Below, one piece after another: positions 25,366 to 33,363 of a stretch of 42,440 bases of DNA. The translations under genes were made by a program, and so were the position numbers. Each line of letters starts with the position of its first letter. The first letter of the stretch is position 1. The notes beneath the pieces are model-generated. The model ran no database searches and was not told the DNA's origin. It saw only the letters and a list, made by a program, of their open reading frames with translations. The DNA is from Microgenomates group bacterium Gr01-1014_16 (GTDB lineage Bacteria; Patescibacteriota; Microgenomatia; CAZETR01; Amesbacteraceae): the NCBI GenBank assembly GCA_007376345.1, contig VMGA01000011.1, positions 1 to 42,440 on the forward strand, written 5' to 3'.

Positions 25366-26769
25366 ATGAAAGATAGATACCATCAACATCTAGAAGACGA
25401 GCCCAATAAAGAACAGAAAAAATTGTCTGAGGAAATTACGATAATCAATCCTCCACTATTCTCTCATGATGGCCATTTGAGTGCTGGCCAATTGGTTTCC
25501 ATCACATTGGTTGACGTAACTTACAGATATTTTAGAGATAAAGCCAAGGTTACAAATTATGCTTCTCGTGCCTACAACGTCCAAGGTAAACCGGCAGAAA
25601 GCGAAGAAACATCAAACACTGATCTAATAACATTTGTTAAAGACGCCAATGTAAGAACGAGTAAACTAGCTGAACAAATAGAGCAGGAAAAAGAAAAACT
25701 GGGAGTACTCGGTTCTGGATTTGAGTTTGTTGACTCGAGTAAATCTTCACAGGCGACAGCTCAAAAAAGATTCATCGATTTATGCGAAAAAGGATTGATA
25801 TTTAGAAACGGTCGCCGTTTCTTTTTGAATTCTGATTTGGCGGTAAAAACCCACGATATGACCAAAGTAATCGAAACCATCGAGTTTCATCCTAAAAACC
25901 TTAAAAACACAATAAACCAACTCTTGAATGATGCAGTTACACCCATAGAATTAACGAAAGACAGACTTTTTGCCACCCCACTCCCAATACATGTCTGTGG
26001 TAAGTGTGATGTTGACTTCATGTCAAGTGATGTGTCTTTTCCTATTGATCCAAGAGTAAATCCGGCAGAATGCCTTAACTGTCACCACATTTCCGTCAAT
26101 GATCCTAGAGACACTCTCGCTCCACTATTTGATTTGACCCAACAAGGACACTATTTATCACCCGACCACTCTGGCACGGTGGTTCAAATTTGTGGCAGAA
26201 ATGTTTTAACTAAATATATCTTTTTTTCTTTGTTAATTAATACTGCTCTTGACGGAAGACCTCCTTTTGATGTTTTAATCACCCACGGATTTCTCAACGA
26301 CCAAAATGGCAAAAGGATGGCAAAATGGAACGAAAATATGGTCTTTGTTAATGAACTACTTAACCAGTTTCACCCAGATGCGATTAGGTTCTCGATCCTA
26401 AAAACTTTAAGCCTAAATGACAATTCAAGCAATTTTGACCAGAGACAGCTTGAATATGGACAAAAGTTCATTTACAAAATCGGAAATTTAAGAAAGCTTT
26501 TTAAGCTAAATAACATTAACTTGGCGGAAACACCATTAGATGAGGCCTTTTTCAGTAAATATCAAAGATTGATGGAAAGATTTGACTACAAATTAGCCTT
26601 TACGCTTACTGAAAAATATCTATCTACAATCAGTTCTGATGTCGCCCGCGGGAGGGAGAGTGGAATGGTAGACATGCAAGACAAGTCGATCAGATACAAA
26701 ACTGCGATATTGGCACTACAACCATTCCTACCAAACATAACTGGACAATCCATCGCCGAATTATTTTGA
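25366..26769 (+). CDS. Stand-alone class I aminoacyl-tRNA synthetase-like protein (Val/Ile/Leu type), altered signature motifs
   Basis: 467 aa. N-terminal Rossmann half: INPPLFSHDGHLSAGQL, where the HIGH motif reads SAGQ, then DVTYRYFRDKAKVTNYASRAYNVQGKPAE. A zinc-ribbon-like pair CGKC...CLNC lies near residue 210-240. Then ITHGFLNDQNGKRMAKWNENMV, where KMSKS reads RMAKW, and the family tail FHPDAIRFSILK...FDQRQLEYGQKFIYKIGN. The CP1 editing domain and most of the anticodon-binding domain are absent. Normal amino-acid activation is doubtful; the protein may have a new substrate or a regulatory role. First gene of the dnaJ island; its end overlaps the convergent hydrolase by 9 nt. Confidence 0.75.
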   Translation: MKDRYHQHLEDEPNKEQKKLSEEITIINPPLFSHDGHLSAGQLVSITLVDVTYRYFRDKAKVTNYASRAYNVQGKPAESEETSNTDLITFVKDANVRTSKLAEQIEQEKEKLGVLGSGFEFVDSSKSSQATAQKRFIDLCEKGLIFRNGRRFFLNSDLAVKTHDMTKVIETIEFHPKNLKNTINQLLNDAVTPIELTKDRLFATPLPIHVCGKCDVDFMSSDVSFPIDPRVNPAECLNCHHISVNDPRDTLAPLFDLTQQGHYLSPDHSGTVVQICGRNVLTKYIFFSLLINTALDGRPPFDVLITHGFLNDQNGKRMAKWNENMVFVNELLNQFHPDAIRFSILKTLSLNDNSSNFDQRQLEYGQKFIYKIGNLRKLFKLNNINLAETPLDEAFFSKYQRLMERFDYKLAFTLTEKYLSTISSDVARGRESGMVDMQDKSIRYKTAILALQPFLPNITGQSIAELF

Positions 26770-27552
26770 CCCCATTTTTATCCAGTCCAGAATTTTGCTC
26801 AAAGAGCTAGTGGTTTGTAGTCCATAAAAAGATAAATGACCAGCATTCGGTACTAGCAAAAACTCGCTTTCCTTGTTCTTTAAGTCATCAAAAAACCTCC
26901 TTGTTTTATAAACCGAGATTGTCTTGTCTTCTTCACCGTGAACCAGAAAAAGTTTTTTCGGGGAAAGCTCTTTTATGTATTTGATGGGGTTCATGTCAAT
27001 TTTCCCTTCCAACAACTTTTTCCAATCCCGCAATTCAAAGTCGTAGGCTCGACCGTAACCTCGTTGCAAGAACTCGCCCAAGTTAGTTAGGTCTTGTTCC
27101 TCCCGCTTGTCTTTACCCTGCGTGGAAAAATCAATTACCGGGGCGATGGCAATTGCTCTGTTGACATTTTGGCTTCTAGCCGCACTAACCAAAGCCACTG
27201 AACCTCCAAAACTCGAACCGAACAAAATGACTTCATCAAAATCAAATTTGATGAGAGAGTTATCGTAGGCGCTTACCAAAGATCTTTCCTTTTTTAAATG
27301 ATCAATCACCTTCAAAATGTCATCTACGGGAGAATGATTCAAAAACTTCCCATAGCTTTCCCAAGTACCCTCATACTTCGGGTGTACACAAATAAAGCCC
27401 TCTTGAGTAAAATATGAGAAAAGCTCGTAATTCTCTGGCTGTCCAGGGAGTCCAGAACAGGCGATAATAATTTTCTTCTGAGGCTCTGAGCTAGGGAGGC
27501 TAAAGAGACAGTGAATCTTATCAATATACGACCGATACATTATCATATGCAT
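26761..27552 (-). CDS. Alpha/beta hydrolase (prolyl-oligopeptidase/dienelactone-hydrolase type)
   Basis: 263 aa. Nucleophile elbow LFGSSFGGSVAL (GxSxGG), acid region KLFLVHGEEDKTIS (Asp), catalytic His in VPNAGHLSFYG. Oxyanion region IIACSGLPGQPENYEL. No signal peptide: cytosolic. Start codons at 27552, 27546 and 27540 are possible; the first leaves just 8 bp to the divergent gene. Codon use is low-GC like the rest of the island. Confidence 0.8.
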   Translation of the reverse strand: MHMIMYRSYIDKIHCLFSLPSSEPQKKIIIACSGLPGQPENYELFSYFTQEGFICVHPKYEGTWESYGKFLNHSPVDDILKVIDHLKKERSLVSAYDNSLIKFDFDEVILFGSSFGGSVALVSAARSQNVNRAIAIAPVIDFSTQGKDKREEQDLTNLGEFLQRGYGRAYDFELRDWKKLLEGKIDMNPIKYIKELSPKKLFLVHGEEDKTISVYKTRRFFDDLKNKESEFLLVPNAGHLSFYGLQTTSSLSKILDWIKMGSK

Positions 27553-27560
27553 TAAATTAA

Positions 27561-28484
27561 ATGAAAATTAAAAAACACTCTTACATTCTATCAAAAAACG
27601 GATTCATTTTATGCGTTTTGGCAAATATTGGCAATTATTACTTGGGCGAGATTTTGTATGGTTTACTTCCCCAAAAGAATACCTCAATTAAATATATTGA
27701 TGGTAAGAAATTTTTCAAGTATTGGTCAATTCAAAACAAAAACAAAAAACTTAAAGGGAAAGTGGGCGAACCAACCAAATATGACCAATACTATAAAACT
27801 GTTTCTGCTATTTACGGAAGCTATTCCTATGATCATACACTAATTGGTAAAGTTTTTAGAGTTGAAAAAGACGAGATAGAAAAAATCTGGATTCCAGTTA
27901 ATTTTGAAAGCCTTGGAGTTAAACAGAAGCCTTATATCGAGAAACTCTCTAATTTTTTGTCCATTGACCCTGAAAATATTGACGTTGCTGGTTCGAACAT
28001 GCTCGACCAAAATATTTTAAGTAACAATGATTTTGATATCGTCCTTAATACTAAAGAGTCATCACAACGGATGGTTAGCATGATTCGAAAGTTGACATCA
28101 GATCCCCTGTATAACGAAGAAATAAGACCAAACAATATCCATCATCGAAGATTCATATTGAATTCTGTAAAGATTTGTTCCTTTGGGTCATCGGAAGATG
28201 AAAATATTTTTGAGGACTCTAAATATACTTTGATAAGCCAAAGTAAGAAAAAAAAAGCCAGAGTTATCGACGATTCTGAGTCACTCTTATCCCCTTCCAA
28301 ATATAAAATTTTAGTTGACAACAAAGAAAGTTATTTTATCAGCTACCATGTTGGTCATACGGCCTTATTCAAAAAAGATGATTTCATTGAATTTGAAGCT
28401 CCATTGTTTGATTTTAAAATCAAAAACAAAAACGTCTCTGCCTATGTTTGTCCTATTGAAGGCACATGGGTCGCTATTTTTTAG
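27561..28484 (+). CDS. Predicted nucleotidyltransferase-like protein
   Basis: 307 aa. The middle segment IDVAGSNMLDQNILSNNDFDIVL looks like a GS...D.D nucleotidyltransferase signature (compare archaeal COG1665-type proteins), followed by a basic region with HHRRFILNSVKICSFGSSED. The N-terminal 130 residues (ILYGLLPQKN, KYDQYYKTVSAIYGSYSYDH) are not recognised. Strongly A/T-rich. A nucleotidyl- or aminoacyl-transfer role next to an aaRS-like protein is attractive but is inference. Confidence 0.45.
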   Translation: MKIKKHSYILSKNGFILCVLANIGNYYLGEILYGLLPQKNTSIKYIDGKKFFKYWSIQNKNKKLKGKVGEPTKYDQYYKTVSAIYGSYSYDHTLIGKVFRVEKDEIEKIWIPVNFESLGVKQKPYIEKLSNFLSIDPENIDVAGSNMLDQNILSNNDFDIVLNTKESSQRMVSMIRKLTSDPLYNEEIRPNNIHHRRFILNSVKICSFGSSEDENIFEDSKYTLISQSKKKKARVIDDSESLLSPSKYKILVDNKESYFISYHVGHTALFKKDDFIEFEAPLFDFKIKNKNVSAYVCPIEGTWVAIF

Positions 28485-28488
28485 ATCA

Positions 28489-29313
28489 CTAATTCGCTTT
28501 TGAGAATACGAAGATGTTATCCTCTTGCAGAAAAGCTCCTTTTTTCCGTTTAACATATTTAATAACACTGTCCTTGATTTTCTCATCGAGGTCAATCCAA
28601 GGATAATTCAAGTAGAATTCCATTATTGCTACAAAATCTTGTTCGTCTTTAAAAATAGGAATACGAAGCTTTGATTTAGACTTAAACTTAATAGTTTTAT
28701 AACCCTCTTCGTTTAGCTGAACTAGACCTTTTTCAATCACCTGACTTGTTTTTGCTCTAAAAACCCCAAAAATTCCTTTTTTGAATTTGGTTTTAAAATG
28801 GAAAACATCGTCTTTACCTCTTAGTGTGAAAATTAGTGACCCACCACCTTTTAATAAAAACAACATATTTCTAATTTCCAAGAGATAATTATCGATATTG
28901 AAGTGGTAAAGATGAGTTGCAAAAATAAAATCGAATTTTTTTCTGACCTTAAATTCTTCCCATCTGTCATTCACAAAAAAAGGTCTTAATTGTGCAGTTT
29001 TTGGAAAATTATTTTTTAGAGCATTCATTAGATCAACGCTGGGTTCAAGCAAGGTAATTGATATTTTTGTCGACTTTCTCTGATCAAGCAACTTTTTAAG
29101 TACGTTATTTAGAAAAGCGCCTTCTCCAGCGCCAATATCAAGTACTGATATTTCCCCTGAAAAACCATTTGGAATTCGTTCTCTTAGTATTTTTAAGTAC
29201 TTTTTAGCCAGTTTGTTTTTCTCATTTGTATATCTTAAAAAGGTTTCAAAAGGAGTCTCCCGGTTATTTTTAGTTCTATACTCGTAACCTCTTCCTGGTA
29301 AAAGCATAGTCAA
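28489..29313 (-). CDS. Class I SAM-dependent methyltransferase
   Basis: 274 aa. Motif I VLDIGAGEGAFLNNVL, acidic end of strand 2 ITLLEPSVDLMNAL, motif FDFIFATHLYHFNIDNYLLEIRNMLFLLKGGGSLIFTL. This is the architecture of small-molecule methyltransferases (histamine N-methyltransferase-like). The C-terminal half is island-specific. Convergent with the nucleotidyltransferase-like gene (4 bp apart). Its start codon touches the left end of the dnaJ 3' duplicate. Confidence 0.8.
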   Translation of the reverse strand: MTMLLPGRGYEYRTKNNRETPFETFLRYTNEKNKLAKKYLKILRERIPNGFSGEISVLDIGAGEGAFLNNVLKKLLDQRKSTKISITLLEPSVDLMNALKNNFPKTAQLRPFFVNDRWEEFKVRKKFDFIFATHLYHFNIDNYLLEIRNMLFLLKGGGSLIFTLRGKDDVFHFKTKFKKGIFGVFRAKTSQVIEKGLVQLNEEGYKTIKFKSKSKLRIPIFKDEQDFVAIMEFYLNYPWIDLDEKIKDSVIKYVKRKKGAFLQEDNIFVFSKAN

Positions 29314-29583
29314 GATTTTACCATCGACAAAGCTATTCCTTTTACCCTAGCCATTTTAGGCGGGGAAACCAATGTTAATACGTTAGACGGAAATCTCAAA
29401 CTCAAAATCCGCCCCGGAACCCAACCTGGTCCGACGGTTCGCCTCTCCGGTCGCGGCGCCCCTCGCCTGAGTTCATTCCGAAAATCCGACCGCGGCGACT
29501 TTTATATCAGGTTGAAAATCACCTTCCCCGAAAACCTCACTCGCCGCCAAAGACAGCTTCTGGAAGAATTCGAGCGTAGCTGA
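29314..29583 (+). pseudogene. Duplicated 3' fragment of dnaJ
   Basis: Plus-strand frame without a start reads [23 protein letters not shown] to QLLEEFERS and TGA. Against the last 86 residues of the intact DnaJ, 74 are identical by hand alignment, while the DNA shows many silent changes. So it is a homologous, not recent, copy. It lies directly before nusA and has the GC-rich codon use of nusA, which suggests that it is the resident 3' end. Confidence 0.9.
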
Positions 29584-29589
29584 TATAAT
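29581..29589 (+). promoter_or_regulatory. Extended -10 promoter for nusA
   Basis: TGATATAAT (perfect -10 with TGn) overlaps the stop codon of the dnaJ fragment, 33 nt before the nusA ATG. Same nonamer as in the rpsJ/rplC promoter. No clear -35. Confidence 0.55.
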
Positions 29590-29622
29590 CCTCTTCGGCA
29601 TGACCTTTTTCTTGCCGATATT

Positions 29623-30672
29623 ATGCAAAAAAAAACCGGCGCCAGATCCGAATTTTCCGCTGCCCTGCACCAGGTGGCTAATGAACGAAACCTCGACCCC
29701 GAGGTAGTTGTCGATGCGATTAAGCAGGCCATTTTAGCCGCTTTCAAAAAAGACCACCCAGAATCCCATTCCGAAGAAGAAGTTTACGACGTCTCCTTAG
29801 ATTCCGGTACGGGTGAAGCCCGGATTCACGACTCTGCTAAAAAAGATATTACCCCTCCCGGCTTTGGCCGTATCGCCGCCATGACTGCCAAGCAGGTCAT
29901 TTTGCAAAAAGTCCGCGAGGCCGAAAAGTCCAACGTCATCGGTGAATGCGAAAAGCGCTTAGGAACCCTGGTTAGCGGCACGATTATTAGAATTATCGGC
30001 GGGGAAGTTGTAGTGGAAATCGATGCCGGCAAACTTGGCCGTATCGAGGCCGTCATTCCTCGCGACCAACAGGTTGCCACTGAGGATTATCGTCTCAATC
30101 AGCGCCTGACGTTTTTAATGCATAGCATCCGGGACTCCCTCCGCGGCCGCGAAGTGGTCGTCTCCCGAGCCGACCCTAATCTCATTAAGGAGCTCTTCCG
30201 CCGCGAAGTTCCCGAAGTCAACTCCGGAGCCGTCGAAATCAAAGCCATCGCCCGCGATCCCGGCTCACGGACCAAAATTGCCGTATACTCCAACCAATCC
30301 GGCATTGACCCGGTAGGTAGCTGCGTCGGCCAAAAAGGTGTCCGTGTCCAGGCCGTCATCTCTGAAATCAACGGCGAAAAAATCGATATCACCCAGTTCA
30401 GCGATGATTTGGAAAAATTCGTCGCCTCCGCTCTGGCCCCCGCCACCGGCTTAACCGTCAAAATCAACGCCAAAAAAGAAGTGGCCGAAGTTACCGCCCC
30501 CGCCGACCAACTTTCCCTGGCCATCGGCCGCGAGGGTCAAAACGCCAAGCTCGCCGGCCGCCTATGCAATCTCCACATCGATATCAAAGGCACTTCCGAG
30601 CGCAAAGAAGACACAGTTTCCAACGATGACAAACCACAAATCTCAGATCCCAATGACCAACCATCTGTATGA
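29623..30672 (+). CDS. nusA: Transcription termination/antitermination factor NusA
   Basis: 349 aa. N-terminal RNAP-binding domain (LHQVANERNLDPEVVVDAIKQAILAAFKK) shortened before GFGRIAAMTAKQVILQKVREAE; S1-like part (GTIIRIIGGEVVVEIDAGKLGRIEAVIPRDQQ); KH1 (DPVGSCVGQKGVRVQAVISEINGEKIDI); KH2 (LAIGREGQNAKLAGRLCNLHIDI). No acidic C-terminal repeats. Order nusA-infB is standard. The last codons run into a repeat-like sequence that continues into the gap before infB. Confidence 0.96.
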   Translation: MQKKTGARSEFSAALHQVANERNLDPEVVVDAIKQAILAAFKKDHPESHSEEEVYDVSLDSGTGEARIHDSAKKDITPPGFGRIAAMTAKQVILQKVREAEKSNVIGECEKRLGTLVSGTIIRIIGGEVVVEIDAGKLGRIEAVIPRDQQVATEDYRLNQRLTFLMHSIRDSLRGREVVVSRADPNLIKELFRREVPEVNSGAVEIKAIARDPGSRTKIAVYSNQSGIDPVGSCVGQKGVRVQAVISEINGEKIDITQFSDDLEKFVASALAPATGLTVKINAKKEVAEVTAPADQLSLAIGREGQNAKLAGRLCNLHIDIKGTSERKEDTVSNDDKPQISDPNDQPSV

Positions 30673-30750
30673 AATCGGTATTTTTTTGGAAATTGTGATT
30701 CGAGATTTGGATAATTGTTTAGGATTTAGAATTTAGAGTTTAGTATCTAT
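30638..30750. repeat. Low-complexity inverted and direct repeats at the nusA-infB junction
   Basis: caaatctc at the end of nusA and gagatttg about 50 nt later form an inverted pair. They are followed by ttaggatttagaatttagagtttag, a short near-tandem repeat. The 78-bp gap has no gene. Confidence 0.4.
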
Positions 30751-32079
30751 ATGTTACAAAATAGACCGCCAGTAGTAGTCATTTTGGGTCACGTCGATCA
30801 CGGCAAAACCACTCTATTGGATTATCTCCGCAAATCCAACGTTGCAGCTAGGGAAGCCGGAGGAATAACCCAGCACATTAGGTCTTTCCAGTTAAACGGC
30901 ATTACATTTATAGATACGCCGGGGCACGAAGCTTTTGTCGCCATGCGCTCTCGTGGCTCAAAGATTGCCGATTTTGCGGTCTTAGTCGTCGCCGCCGACG
31001 ACGGCGTTATGCCCCAAACCAAACAATCCATCGAATTTATCCGTCAGTCGGGTATTCCTTTCCTTGTCGCTATCAACAAATCCGATTTGCCAGCGGCCGA
31101 TCCGGACAAGGTTAAAACCCAGCTTACCGAATACGGCGTTGTCGTGGAAGAATTGGGCGGCGATGTTCCGGCTATTGCAATTTCGGCCAAAACAGGCCGG
31201 GGCTTGCCGGAATTGCTTGAGCTGCTTGAGCTGCTTGCGTCTATGAATCCTCCCCAGGCCGATCCGACCGGATCGCTGGAAGCCATAGTTTTGGAATCCC
31301 GCCTCGATCCCCAAAAAGGCCCTCTGGCTACCGTCATTGTCAAAAACGGGACATTAAAAATCGGCCATGGTATCCGCGCGCTGCTCAACTCCGATGGCCA
31401 AAATATTACAGAAGCTCTTCCTTCTACGCCTGTCGAAGTTTTGGGTCTAAAGACAGTCCCGGAAGTAGGATCGGTACTTGGTGCAAATACTGTCCCATCA
31501 ACCCAGCAGCCATATAGCCATAAAGCCATTGAACCATTACTTAATATCATCCTCCGCACCGACTTTGCCGGATCCCTTGAAGCCATCATAAATTCCCTAC
31601 CCAAAGAAATTAATATTTTGCATTCCGGTACCGGCAATATTACTGAGTCAGATGTCGATCTCGCCAAGACTTCAGGTGCTCACATCGTCGGCTTCAACAT
31701 CAAAGCCACTTCGTCAGTGGCCAAATTAGCCGAGGTCGAAAAAGTCCCCGTTCACCTGCACAAAATTATTTACCAACTCATCGACGAGACTGTCAAACTC
31801 ATCACCAAGCCTGTTGTAGATAAAGTTTTGGGTCAGGCGGACATAATTGCCGAATTTAGCATGAATTCTGACCATGTAGCCGGCTGCCGAGTCACCTCCG
31901 GTGTTATCAATAAATCAGCCAAAATTCGCATAGTTCGCACGGGTCTTGTTTCCAAAATTAAATCTCTCAAATCCGGCAAATCAGACGTTTTATCTGCCAA
32001 ATCCGGCGTCGAATTTGGCGCCGTATTCAGCCCTTCTGTTGACTTTAAAATCGGTGACGCTATAATAGCCTTCGAATAA
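30751..32079 (+). CDS. infB: Translation initiation factor IF-2, minimal form
   Basis: 442 aa, starting almost at the G domain: [22 protein letters not shown] (G1), [15 protein letters not shown] (G3), NKSDLP (G4), SAKTGRG (G5). Domains II to IV follow, ending [17 protein letters not shown]. The long N-terminal region of most IF-2 is absent. In domain II about 9 residues are missing in [20 protein letters not shown] compared with the family (the GxxxGKV turn), an in-frame shortening. A Leu/Glu tandem repeat (ELLELLELL) comes from a 9-bp DNA repeat. Confidence 0.95.
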   Translation: MLQNRPPVVVILGHVDHGKTTLLDYLRKSNVAAREAGGITQHIRSFQLNGITFIDTPGHEAFVAMRSRGSKIADFAVLVVAADDGVMPQTKQSIEFIRQSGIPFLVAINKSDLPAADPDKVKTQLTEYGVVVEELGGDVPAIAISAKTGRGLPELLELLELLASMNPPQADPTGSLEAIVLESRLDPQKGPLATVIVKNGTLKIGHGIRALLNSDGQNITEALPSTPVEVLGLKTVPEVGSVLGANTVPSTQQPYSHKAIEPLLNIILRTDFAGSLEAIINSLPKEINILHSGTGNITESDVDLAKTSGAHIVGFNIKATSSVAKLAEVEKVPVHLHKIIYQLIDETVKLITKPVVDKVLGQADIIAEFSMNSDHVAGCRVTSGVINKSAKIRIVRTGLVSKIKSLKSGKSDVLSAKSGVEFGAVFSPSVDFKIGDAIIAFE

Positions 32080-32083
32080 AACT

Positions 32084-32956
32084 ATGGGTCAGCCGGACAT
32101 TACCCCCCTTTTCACCCTTGTTACTTCGTCACAGTCTTTTGCCCTCCTGTTACCCCAAAACCCGGCTTTCGATGCCGTTTCCTGCGCCCTCTCTCTCAAA
32201 TTATGTCTGGAACAATCCGGCAAATCTGTTCTCGTCGCTTGCCCCGATTCTATCACTGTCGAATTCAATCGTTTGGTGGGCATCGATTCGATCACATCTG
32301 TTTTCTCCGGTCGCAATTTAATTATTTCTTTCCCCGCCCAAACTGAGCATGTGGACAAAATCAATTACCAGATCGAAAGCGGTGTTTTGCGCCTGGTTGT
32401 CTCCCCCAAGCCCGATTCTCCCGCCATCGATCATACTCGTCTCCAATTCATCTCCGGCGGCACCAGCTCCGACGTCATCATTACTATAGATGTAGACCAG
32501 CTCTCCCATTTGGGCCACATTTACGAAAACAGCAAAGATACTTTCCACGGCAATCAAAAATTAGTCTCCCTCTCCCGGGCCGTCCCCGCCCAAAATTACA
32601 CTCCCCACCAGATCTATGATCCGGTGGCGGTATCTTTAGTCGAAACCACAGTCTATATTATTGATTCTCTCGCCTTGCCCCTCACTACCGACGCCGCTTC
32701 AAATCTGCTTCTTGCTCTGGAGCAAGCCACTCAAAACTTCCAGCACATCGGTATTACCGCCGCCACTTTTGAAACCGCCGCCCGGCTCCTTAAATCCGGC
32801 GCCCGCCGCCATCATGACCAGATATCTGCTTCGCAGTTTCCAACTGGTGCTATTCCCCAATCTATAGGCACTTCCGAATCCGTCCAGGAAATCAAATCCA
32901 CTCCTCCCTCCGACTGGATGTCCCCCAAGGTTTATAGGTCCCCCATGTTGCAGTAA
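32084..32956 (+). CDS. DHH-superfamily phosphoesterase-like protein, active-site motifs degenerate
   Basis: 290 aa. In the infB-(rbfA)-NrnA-rpsO position. The fold signature is visible (LLLPQNPAFDAVSCALSLKLCLEQSGKSVLVACPDSI, VIITIDVDQLSHLG, IYDPVAVSLVETTVYIID), but the DxDxxGS motif reads NPAFDAVSC, and no DHH or DRH triad follows VSLSRAVPAQNY. A catalytically inactive relative of nanoRNase/RecJ is most likely. No rbfA is seen between infB and this gene (5-nt gap). Confidence 0.65.
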   Translation: MGQPDITPLFTLVTSSQSFALLLPQNPAFDAVSCALSLKLCLEQSGKSVLVACPDSITVEFNRLVGIDSITSVFSGRNLIISFPAQTEHVDKINYQIESGVLRLVVSPKPDSPAIDHTRLQFISGGTSSDVIITIDVDQLSHLGHIYENSKDTFHGNQKLVSLSRAVPAQNYTPHQIYDPVAVSLVETTVYIIDSLALPLTTDAASNLLLALEQATQNFQHIGITAATFETAARLLKSGARRHHDQISASQFPTGAIPQSIGTSESVQEIKSTPPSDWMSPKVYRSPMLQ

Positions 32957-32966
32957 AGATTTTTTC

Positions 32967-32975
32967 TGGTATACT
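32967..32975 (+). promoter_or_regulatory. Extended -10 promoter and leader of rpsO
   Basis: TGG-TATACT (5/6 -10 with TGn) with the start near 32982, leaving an 83-nt leader. The leader can pair GAGAA (from 32991) with TTCTC (to 33025) and CCAG with CTGG, so a structured S15 autoregulatory leader is possible. Confidence 0.45.
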
Positions 32976-33064
32976 TCATCCAGTTCAAGAGAAATTAACG
33001 TCAGCTGGTTGGGAAGACCTTCTCGCTTTCGCCCTATCTCTTGCATTTTTTGTGCAATTAAAAT

Positions 33065-33334
33065 ATGGCCCTCGACACCACCGCCAAACAAGACGTCATC
33101 GAAAAATTTGCCCAAGCCAAAGGCGATACCGGTTCGCCGGAAGTCCAGGTGGCCCTGCTGACCGAAAAAATCGCCAAATTAACCGAGCATCTTAAAGAAC
33201 ACAAAAAAGATAATCACTCTCGTCGGGGTCTGATCAGTATGGTTAACAAACGCCGCAGATTACTCCACTACTTGCAAAAGAAAGACGTCAAACGTTATAA
33301 TGACCTCATCAAAAAATTAGGCCTATCGAAGTAG
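33065..33334 (+). CDS. rpsO: 30S ribosomal protein uS15
   Basis: 89 aa, normal size. [52 protein letters not shown] is the family core. Sits directly before pnp, the usual rpsO-pnp pair; own promoter in the gap after the DHH-like gene. Confidence 0.98.
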   Translation: MALDTTAKQDVIEKFAQAKGDTGSPEVQVALLTEKIAKLTEHLKEHKKDNHSRRGLISMVNKRRRLLHYLQKKDVKRYNDLIKKLGLSK

Positions 33335-33363
33335 TTCTTCTTGACTTCTTCGGAAAAGAGTAA

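Noticed and set aside
31201-31236. CRISPR-like or satellite repeat in infB
   Set aside because: Only a short 9-bp tandem coding repeat (Glu-Leu-Leu), no spacers.
31044-31667. 207-aa minus-strand ORF over infB
   Set aside because: Shadow frame with no family signal.
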